From: Bacteroidota bacterium
GTDB lineage: Bacteria > Bacteroidota > Bacteroidia > Chitinophagales > Chitinophagaceae
Assembly: GCA_023409675.1 (NCBI GenBank)
Contig: JAEYRC010000368.1
Coordinates: forward strand, 1-5,371
Direction of reading: 5' to 3'
Length of the DNA: 5,371 nt
The notes under the pieces are model-generated. The model had not been told where the DNA came from. It saw only the letters and a program-made list of their open reading frames with translations, and did not search any database. The number at the start of each line of letters is the position of its first letter. The stretch's first letter is position 1. Positions 1-4,711 of this stretch are shown here, in pieces. The position numbers and the translations under genes are program-made.

Positions 1-1
1 C

Positions 2-88
2 TGCATGGTGCTGGTTCAGGAGTTATACATCAAAGATAAACTGGAAAAAGGTGAGTCAGGATTAATTAGTGCGGAAGTAGAGGGTTAA
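2..88 (+). CDS. C-terminal end of an unidentified protein (5' truncated by window edge)
   Basis: Reading from base 2, 28 sense codons run without interruption to a TAA at 86-88. The peptide begins CMVLVQELYIKD and ends ISAEVEG. It is hydrophilic, with a mixed-charge helix-like stretch (KDKLEKGE) and no recognisable motif, so no function is proposed. The frame is favoured because the other plus frame checked from base 1 stops by base 39, and the minus strand gives only very short reading here. There is no clear terminator hairpin directly after the stop. The next gene starts 215 bases downstream on the same strand, so co-transcription is possible but not indicated. It could still be a chance open stretch, given how short the visible part is. 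Confidence 0.5.
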   Translation, partial: CMVLVQELYIKDKLEKGESGLISAEVEG

Positions 89-303
89 TACTTTCCACGA
101 AATAATTTCTTCTTAATCATAGAGAGAACATTTTCATTTTTACACCGGGAGTTTGGAATACAAATTTTCAATAAAATGGATTTTTACGCGGAATGTACCT
201 CCCGGCATCTGATCAACCTGAAAAAATTCCTAACTTACTGGTCCTTGAATGTTATTCGCATTCTGTAGGGTTTACATCATCATCAATTAAGGTATAACTT
301 TCT
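89..303. other. AT-rich intergenic spacer before the antiporter gene
   Basis: No ORF of credible quality lies here. A possible Bacteroidota-type promoter for the antiporter is TTG at 245-247 and TAGGGTTT at 266-273 with an 18-base spacer. It departs from the TAnnTTTG consensus by one inserted base, so it is only a candidate. A weak inverted repeat, CCGGGAG at 145-151 and CTCCCGG at 199-205, has a 47-base gap and is probably too open to act as a terminator. An AAGG at about 289-292 is the only Shine-Dalgarno-like sequence before the ATG at 304. Confidence 0.4.
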
Positions 304-1287
304 ATGCAGCTTGATCCGCTAGTTATTTTCCTGGGTGGATTAGTGGTTATTATTCTCGGTGCCGAGTTCGTGCTTCGGGGCAGTTCGTATATCGCGACCC
401 GGCTCGGAATTAAACCCATCATTATCGGATTAACCATAGTATCGATCGGTACCAGCGCACCTGAACTTGCTGTGGGTATTACCGCGGTTTCAGAAGGAAG
501 AAGTGATATTGCTGTGGGCAATATTGCAGGAACCAATATGTTGAATATTTTGTTTATTCTGGGATTAAGTGCAATGATGCGCCCCTTAAAAATTCATTTA
601 TTGAGTATTCGGCTGGATGTACCGGTTATGGTTGCCGCCGCGGTAGTGCTGTTTATTATGTCGCTCGATGGTGTGCTTAGTACTATTGATGGTATTTTAC
701 TATTGCTTGGAGGAACGGTATATGTTATTGCACTCATCCGGTTTAGCAGAAAGGCCAGCGTTAAATTAAAACAGGAGTTCTCTGTAGAATTCAGTAAAGA
801 AGCGCTTGTCCCCAGACACTCGAAGGGCATCGTCGTACTTTATGGCCTCATGCTGATAGCGGGAATTGCATTAACTATACTTGGTGCTGACCTGCTGGTT
901 GCGGGAGCTGTTCAGATCGCGGCTTCAATGGGGGTTTCGGATGCATTGATCGGACTGACCATCGTAGCTATAGGCACCTCTGCTCCGGAACTGGCTACCA
1001 CCATCATGGCCACAATAAAAGATGAGCGGGATGTAGCCATTGGAAATCTCATCGGCAGCAGTATTTCCAATATTGTTGTCATCCTCGGAGTTATATGCGT
1101 TGTATCGCCCGGAGGGGTATTGGTCAGCAGTGATATTCTGTGGCTCGACCTTCCCCTGGCTGCTGCGGTGGCTATTGTCTGTTACCCGGTTTTCAAAAGC
1201 GACCGAACGGTTACCCGGCTGGAAGGAACGCTGTTTGTGCTGGCCTACCTTGCCTATATGGGCACCCTGATCTTCCTGCGCACCTGA
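304..1287 (+). CDS. Calcium/sodium antiporter, CaCA family (YrbG/NCX_Mj type)
   Basis: This 327-residue inner-membrane protein is predicted to exchange Ca2+ for Na+ (or H+) and so expel calcium. Two homologous halves of hydrophobic helices are visible, about ten in all, each half carrying an alpha-repeat. The first repeat has GTSAPE at residues 49-54 followed by GNIAGTNMLN at 72-81. The second has GTSAPE at 224-229 and GNLIGSSISN at 247-256. A charged, helix-free loop at about 147-175 separates the halves. T50, S51 and E54 fall at the same numbers as ion ligands of archaeal NCX_Mj, with T225, S226 and E229 their partners in repeat two. T77 replaces a Ser, and N256 sits where NCX_Mj has Asp240. 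Length is normal for the family. The ATG at 304 is the only sensible start because an in-frame TAA lies at 295-297. The gene stands alone and converges on the peptidase gene. Confidence 0.94.
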   Translation: MQLDPLVIFLGGLVVIILGAEFVLRGSSYIATRLGIKPIIIGLTIVSIGTSAPELAVGITAVSEGRSDIAVGNIAGTNMLNILFILGLSAMMRPLKIHLLSIRLDVPVMVAAAVVLFIMSLDGVLSTIDGILLLLGGTVYVIALIRFSRKASVKLKQEFSVEFSKEALVPRHSKGIVVLYGLMLIAGIALTILGADLLVAGAVQIAASMGVSDALIGLTIVAIGTSAPELATTIMATIKDERDVAIGNLIGSSISNIVVILGVICVVSPGGVLVSSDILWLDLPLAAAVAIVCYPVFKSDRTVTRLEGTLFVLAYLAYMGTLIFLRT

Positions 1288-1402
1288 GTAACTGTACAGA
1301 AACAAATCAGGCAATCAAATTAGAGATTCTTCATTTTTTAGTTACCGATAGAATAGGGTATTTGCTATAATAACGTCACCCCTCCTAGGTTTTGTAACAA
1401 TC

Positions 1403-1429
1403 AGTATAAGGTTTAAACATAATTATACT
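1403..1429. repeat. AT-rich inverted repeat downstream of the antiporter
   Basis: AGTATAA at 1403-1409 and TTATACT at 1423-1429 form a perfect 7-bp inverted repeat around a 13-base loop, which itself contains the palindrome GTTTAAAC (1411-1418). It lies 115 bases after the antiporter stop and has no T-run on the plus side, so it is a poor intrinsic terminator. It may be chance in AT-rich sequence. Confidence 0.3.
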
Positions 1430-1469
1430 ACCAAAGCCTTCGTAGTTGTTGGAAAGCAGAAAATAAACA

Positions 1470-1499
1470 AAAATGCTATGCCCGAAGACATAGCATTTT
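1470..1499 (-). terminator. Intrinsic terminator of the M28 peptidase gene
   Basis: Perfect 11-bp arms, AAAATGCTATG at 1470-1480 and CATAGCATTTT at 1489-1499, enclose 8 bases. Read on the minus strand the loop is TCTTCGGG, which closes further as a U·G pair and a C-G pair around UUCG, the extra-stable C(UUCG)G tetraloop. The minus-strand stem is followed by TTGTTTATTTT, a T-rich tail. The hairpin starts 22 bases after the peptidase stop codon. On the plus strand the loop is not a stable tetraloop and the following bases are not T-rich. It therefore fits best as the terminator of the minus-strand peptidase, though it may also slow polymerase coming from the antiporter. Confidence 0.82.
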
Positions 1500-1521
1500 C
1501 TATTATTGAAGTATTCAGCCT

Positions 1522-3084
1522 TTAATTTCCACGTGCTTCAGGAAGCGCTTTTCGGGGCAGTTTTTCATCACGCATAGCCGCATTATACACAAATGCTGCT
1601 GCAATTGTACTGGCCTGTTTCAGGTCATCGGCAACTAAATGATCATATGAATCCATATTCGTATGATGTGTGCGGGTACTGTATTCGATAGGGTCCTGTA
1701 TAAACTGGAAACCCGGTAAGCCCACCGCATCAAATGCCTGGTGGTCAGTTCCTCCGGTATTGCTGATCGTAACGGTTTTTGCGCCAAGATCATGAAATGG
1801 TTTCAGCCAGGCTTCAAAAATAGGCGCGCAAGCTTCGTTTTCCTGCAGGTAGATACCGCGGAATTTACCGGTTCCATTATCCATATTAAAATACGCGGAA
1901 AATTTATCGTGTGCGGGTGTACGCTGCATTGTAGCCGGATCTGCAAAGGTATTTTTCACATAGTTCCTTGAGCCATGTAAACCTTGTTCTTCTCCACTCC
2001 ATAATGCAATGCGAATGGTTCGGCGTGGTTTTACACCCGTTGCTTTTAATATCCGTAAAGCCTCCATCATTACTGCGCATCCGGAAGCGTTGTCGGTTGC
2101 ACCTGTGGATCCATGCCATGAATCCAGGTGGCCGCCCAGCATAACTATTTCATCTTTCAGTTTGGGATCCGTTCCCGGGATTTCAGCAATAACATTATAG
2201 CCTTTGGTATCGCTGGTATTGAAGGCAGTTTCAACTTCGGCTTCAAGGGTAACGGGTTTTCCGGCCCTCAGCAGCCGGGCCATCGAAAGATACTCTTCAT
2301 AGCTGATCATCATATCGGTGATGTTTTCCGGACTGCTGGCCGCGTAGGCTCCTCCTCCCTGAACGAATAGTGTACCGTCGCGGCCACGTGGATTTGTACT
2401 GAGAATAGCGATTGCACCTTCTTGTTCGGCCATCGTTTTGAGCGCCCCGGCAACAGACTGTCCACCCTGTCTGCCACGAGCCATCATTGCCCGGCGACGG
2501 TTAAGCGCTGCCGTGTCGGGCGGGGTTAGTTTTCGGTTACCCATCTCCGCTAATTGTTCCTCTTCAAAACGACGGGCATCGGGCCTGAAAGTAGGAAGCA
2601 GGGTATCCTGGCGATCGAGCAATAAAAATTTCCCCTTTAATTTACCGGCATATTGTTTCAGGTCTTCCGCATTACTGGCAGTGATAAGCAGAACATCCGC
2701 CTTTTTCAATCCGCCTGTCCCTTTAACCCAGGACTTCGGATAAGCGATCAGTGGCCGGTAGTAGGGTGCAGTCATAGCGAGATAACTTTTTTTCAGCTCC
2801 CAGCCTTTACCGAATTCTCCCCAGGGTTCAAGACGGGCATTTTGAACGCCCCATTTGGTCAGTTCACTGATAACCCAATTCGCCGCATTAGAATATCCGC
2901 TTGAAATCGTTAATCGCGGTCCGGAAACATCGGTCAGGTAAAAGGCATGGTCCATCACTTTAGAATTATTCAATCCTTCCGTGCGGATCTTTTGCATCAT
3001 CGCCGCATCAACCTTTTCGGTTTGGGCATGCAAGGTTAAGGTCATCAGCAGTATAATGACCGGGAATAAACTTCGTTTAAACAT
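1522..3084 (-). CDS. Secreted M28-family zinc metallopeptidase (carboxypeptidase Q-like)
   Basis: This 520-residue exported peptidase should release amino acids from peptide ends with two zinc ions. Residues 1-20 form a signal peptide (K3 and R4, a hydrophobic core, then LTLHA before Q21), so the mature protein acts in the periplasm or outside the cell. Residues of about 125-290 look like the PA-type insert with a basic linker (about 195-208). The catalytic M28 domain follows: GGHLDSW (H319, D321), ATDNASG (D331 as bridging ligand), WSGEEQG (catalytic E365, ligand E366), NMDNGTG (D402) and THHTNMD (H474 probable last ligand). Every ligand expected in the family is present, so the enzyme should be active. 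Overall order and motifs resemble plasma glutamate carboxypeptidase. The ATG at 3084 is chosen because the signal peptide begins right there. No Shine-Dalgarno is seen upstream, as is common in Bacteroidota. The exact substrate cannot be read from the sequence. Confidence 0.94.
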   Translation of the reverse strand: MFKRSLFPVIILLMTLTLHAQTEKVDAAMMQKIRTEGLNNSKVMDHAFYLTDVSGPRLTISSGYSNAANWVISELTKWGVQNARLEPWGEFGKGWELKKSYLAMTAPYYRPLIAYPKSWVKGTGGLKKADVLLITASNAEDLKQYAGKLKGKFLLLDRQDTLLPTFRPDARRFEEEQLAEMGNRKLTPPDTAALNRRRAMMARGRQGGQSVAGALKTMAEQEGAIAILSTNPRGRDGTLFVQGGGAYAASSPENITDMMISYEEYLSMARLLRAGKPVTLEAEVETAFNTSDTKGYNVIAEIPGTDPKLKDEIVMLGGHLDSWHGSTGATDNASGCAVMMEALRILKATGVKPRRTIRIALWSGEEQGLHGSRNYVKNTFADPATMQRTPAHDKFSAYFNMDNGTGKFRGIYLQENEACAPIFEAWLKPFHDLGAKTVTISNTGGTDHQAFDAVGLPGFQFIQDPIEYSTRTHHTNMDSYDHLVADDLKQASTIAAAFVYNAAMRDEKLPRKALPEARGN

Positions 3085-3125
3085 GTGCAGGTTTTAATGT
3101 AAACAAACAGGATTCAGCATTCTAA

Positions 3126-3166
3126 TTTAGGATTATTTAATTCCAATATTGATTTTAGGAATTAAA
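3126..3166. repeat. Inverted and direct repeat between copper-protein gene and peptidase gene
   Basis: TTTAATTCC at 3136-3144 and GGAATTAAA at 3158-3166 form a perfect 9-bp inverted repeat with a 13-base loop. Overlapping it, TTTAGGATT at 3126-3134 recurs as TTTAGGAATT at 3154-3163. On the minus strand the element lies 86 bases after the csp3 stop and 51 bases before the peptidase ATG. It could therefore be a weak terminator for the first gene or an operator or promoter-region element for the second. A T-run after the stem is lacking, so the terminator reading is not strong. Confidence 0.4.
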
Positions 3167-3252
3167 ATATCCGGTTTTGAATTCTGCGCCAAGCCTGCAC
3201 AATAAAATTCCGGAGTATTCAGATGATTCATATGCCGAATCAGTAGAAGAAA

Positions 3253-3579
3253 TTACATTTTTCTGCATTCCGCAGCACAACGGCGACAGGCTTCCGCGCA
3301 TTCCTGACAATGTTCGGTATGGTGCTTACCACACTCTGCCGCGCAGGCTTCGCAAATTTCCGCGCAAAATGCACACAGTTGCCTGGCTTTATCACTTCCC
3401 AGGCTCATCAGTTGAGCGGCTGCATAACAGATGGCCGCGCATTCCATATCGAGTTGAATGCATCGCGCCATCATTTTTACATCATCCTCCTGGGTACAGG
3501 ATGAGGCACAATGATTACAGATAGCGGCGCAGTTCAAACAAGCGTCAATACAAGCTTTGTAATCGTGGTAACTTTTCAT
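3253..3579 (-). CDS. csp3: Csp3-type cytosolic copper storage protein (four-helix bundle, DUF326-like)
   Basis: The protein has 108 residues, 19 of them cysteine. It is predicted to store many Cu(I) ions inside a bundle of four helices lined with thiolates, buffering copper in the cytosol. Eight CxxxC pairs are visible (10/14, 17/21, 24/28, 47/51, 72/76, 79/83, 94/98, 101/105), plus C40, C69 and C91. Helices are likely at about 5-29, 32-58, 62-84 and 87-107. There is no signal peptide, which points to the cytosolic Csp3 group and not to exported Csp1. Histidines H86, H87 and H90 sit at the turn before the last helix. The start at 3579 is chosen because the Csp domain begins at once with MKSYHDYKAC. 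A longer in-frame reading back to 3819 adds 80 residues that do not resemble the family. No copper regulator or exporter gene is adjacent. Metal identity is inferred from the family. Confidence 0.88.
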   Translation of the reverse strand: MKSYHDYKACIDACLNCAAICNHCASSCTQEDDVKMMARCIQLDMECAAICYAAAQLMSLGSDKARQLCAFCAEICEACAAECGKHHTEHCQECAEACRRCAAECRKM

Positions 3580-3607
3580 AACAAGCTTTTTTGGGTGTTC
3601 AATAAGC

Positions 3608-3636
3608 CATACGTACGCAATAATGATTCCATCAAC
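3608..3636 (-). promoter_or_regulatory. Candidate Bacteroidota-type promoter of csp3
   Basis: On the minus strand GTTG (3633-3636) is followed after 17 bases by TACGTATG (3608-3615). These resemble the TTTG and TAnnTTTG boxes of the Bacteroidota primary sigma factor with one mismatch each. The predicted transcript would begin close to 3600, about 20 bases ahead of the ATG at 3579. Mismatches make this tentative. Confidence 0.28.
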
Positions 3637-3764
3637 TCCTGTGAAGTGCAGGTAAAATGTGTTAAATACGTGGGCTATTGGATTTAAACGGTGGTTAACG
3701 CTTGTGTTCAATTTGAGTTGTAACATACCTGCATATGATCGAAATGAATGCCAAATTATCGTTG

Positions 3765-3788
3765 TTCGGCAGCTAATGGTCTGCTGAA
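3765..3788 (+). repeat. Short hairpin TTCGGCAG / CTGCTGAA
   Basis: TTCGGCAG at 3765-3772 can pair with CTGCTGAA at 3781-3788 around an 8-base loop. All eight pairs hold in plus-strand RNA (one is G·U), while minus-strand RNA would have a C/A mismatch. No T-run follows. There is no plus-strand gene nearby for it to serve, so its role is unknown. Confidence 0.3.
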
Positions 3789-3883
3789 TTAATATCGATT
3801 GTCCATAACATGTTGCCATATCAGGTGGTAGGGGATGATACTAACATTCCAAATGATTGTTTGCAAATAAAATATGGTTATTC

Positions 3884-3899
3884 TTCATAATATTATGAA
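3884..3899. repeat. Perfect 16-bp palindrome, possible operator
   Basis: TTCATAATATTATGAA reads identically on both strands with no central gap. A second, 8-bp palindrome (TTTGCAAA, 3860-3867) lies 16 bases to its left. Loop-less palindromes of this type suit binding by a dimeric regulator better than termination. The nearest gene start is csp3, 304 bases away, farther than usual for an operator. AT-richness raises the odds of chance occurrence. Confidence 0.4.
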
Positions 3900-4001
3900 A
3901 ATCAATCAATAGTAAGACGTAGTTTGTAATGCACTTCACGGGGTAGATCAAATTTGTCCGACCTGATTTTGAAGGGAATAAAGGTTTGATTAGAAAGAGG
4001 A

Positions 4002-4210
4002 GTGCAGATTGTAGTGTATAACCGCCAGCTAATGTGAAAAATACAGCTTACCAGGCGTTAAAGCACCTGGTTCGCCAGAATAGTGCGATGTAGTTTTGCT
4101 GTACTACAACATATCAAAATTTAAAGTGTGTAAGCCATGGCCGGCATGGTGAGCAACGGATTAAGGAGAGATAGCTTTCCAATGGGGAATTTATATATTC
4201 AGGAATTTGG
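4002..4210 (+). ncRNA. Possible structured RNA; hairpin cluster, perhaps a group II intron 5' fragment
   Basis: Four short stems follow one another in plus-strand orientation: ACCAGG/CCTGGT (4050-4055 with 4066-4071), TGTAGT/ACTACA (4089-4094 with 4103-4108), CCATG/CATGG (4135-4139 with 4145-4149) and GGAGAG/CTTTCC with loop ATAG (4165-4170 with 4175-4180, one G·U). Purine-rich linkers such as GTGAGCAACGG separate them. The style is like domain I of a group II intron, and a GTGC at 4002-4005 could be a degenerate GUGYG start. However, I see no domain V and no reverse transcriptase, so a complete intron is absent. The strand is assigned because the G·U pair in the fourth stem would be C/A in minus RNA. 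The class assignment is speculative. Confidence 0.3.
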
Positions 4211-4220
4211 TGTGCTGGAA

Positions 4221-4237
4221 GGTGGGGGAGGGGAGGG
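4221..4237 (+). repeat. G-rich tract
   Basis: GGTGGGGGAGGGGAGGG contains G runs of 2, 5, 4 and 3 separated by single bases, with another GG at 4217-4218. It could form a two-tetrad G-quadruplex on the plus strand but lacks four runs of three. It ends in GGGCCC (4235-4240). It stands out from the AT-rich surroundings. Confidence 0.45.
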
Positions 4238-4260
4238 CCCCATGATGAAATCACCCAAAT

Positions 4261-4279
4261 ACTGTTGTGAAAGAACAGT
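4261..4279. repeat. Short hairpin ACTGTT / AACAGT
   Basis: Perfect 6-bp arms at 4261-4266 and 4274-4279 surround a 7-base loop (GTGAAAG). It lies between the G-rich tract and another imperfect stem, CTGG (4308-4311) with CCAG (4321-4324). No T-run follows on either strand, so it is not a terminator. It may belong with the structured stretch to its left. Confidence 0.3.
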
Positions 4280-4396
4280 CAATATTACTTTGCAAAGCTG
4301 ATTTCGACTGGTGAGATCAGCCAGAAATTGCAGTGTAAAAAACATGGAACTGCGATCTTGGAAACCTGGTTTTTTGTCGCCCCATGTTGATCTTTG

Positions 4397-4440
4397 ATGC
4401 CCATTCTGAGTTTTGAAATTCACCAGCCCTGAATGGGCAT
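4397..4440. repeat. 10-bp inverted repeat ATGCCCATTC / GAATGGGCAT
   Basis: The arms at 4397-4406 and 4431-4440 are perfectly complementary and enclose 24 bases. This is the longest inverted repeat with a loop in the gene-free stretch. Neither flank is T-rich enough for an intrinsic terminator. It could be a stem of a structured RNA or a pair of protein-binding half-sites. It is 272 bases beyond the glycosidase stop in that gene's direction. Confidence 0.5.
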
Positions 4441-4711
4441 ATATTAAAGCTATGGGTATAATCTATTACTATATTGCCTTGAAAAAAATCCTTTGCCCAA
4501 AATTGACCTGAGTCTACACGAGCTTTTATGTAACATGCAATTTGTAATAAATTGATATTTAGCGGGAACCCCACAGAGGTCTAACACTGAATGCAATACC
4601 CAATAGAATTGCAATTACTACCTGCACTATATTTTTTACTGGCTAAAAGCAGGCCCCACTTCAATCCGGAATTAATTCAGCATGCCTCTTTCAAAACAAG
4701 CTCTATCACCC

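Larger units (their letters stand above)
3580..4711. other. 1.1-kb stretch without a credible gene
   Basis: Between the start of csp3 and the end of the glycosidase gene no reading frame looks like a protein. The longer open frames (minus strand, about 4199-4423 and 4317-4574) overlap one another, match no family I recognise and start without a ribosome binding site. The stretch holds the csp3 upstream region (about 3580-3830), a zone with palindromes (3860-3900), a cluster of short hairpins (4050-4180), a G-rich tract (4221-4237), two more inverted repeats (4261-4279 and 4397-4440) and an AT-rich remainder up to 4711. No clear terminator for the glycosidase gene is found directly after its stop; the perfect palindrome GAATTAATTC at 4669-4678 is loop-less. 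The length and structure suggest a decayed insertion or a non-coding RNA, neither proven. Confidence 0.6.

Noticed and set aside
145..205. CCGGGAG/CTCCCGG inverted repeat before the antiporter
   Set aside because: Seven bp with a 47-base gap is weak and no T-run follows; chance is the simpler explanation.
925..1314. 129-codon minus-strand open frame opposite the antiporter
   Set aside because: It is a shadow of the well-supported antiporter gene, with biased composition and no family resemblance.
1366..1371. TATAAT resembling a sigma-70 -10 box
   Set aside because: It has no suitable -35 partner and no gene downstream on that strand, and Bacteroidota promoters use a different -7 consensus.
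3580..3819. 80-residue N-terminal extension of the copper protein reading frame (ATG at 3819)
   Set aside because: The added residues do not look like a signal peptide or any Csp domain. The family fold starts at the ATG at 3579, and a candidate promoter lies inside the extension.
4002..4440. A complete, active group II intron
   Set aside because: No domain V pattern with its GNRA-type loop, no 3' end and no reverse transcriptase gene are visible, so at most a fragment remains.
4199..4574. Two overlapping minus-strand open frames, 74 and 85 codons
   Set aside because: They overlap in different frames, have no recognised motif and no ribosome binding site, include a low-complexity proline run from the G-rich tract, and coincide with inverted repeats.
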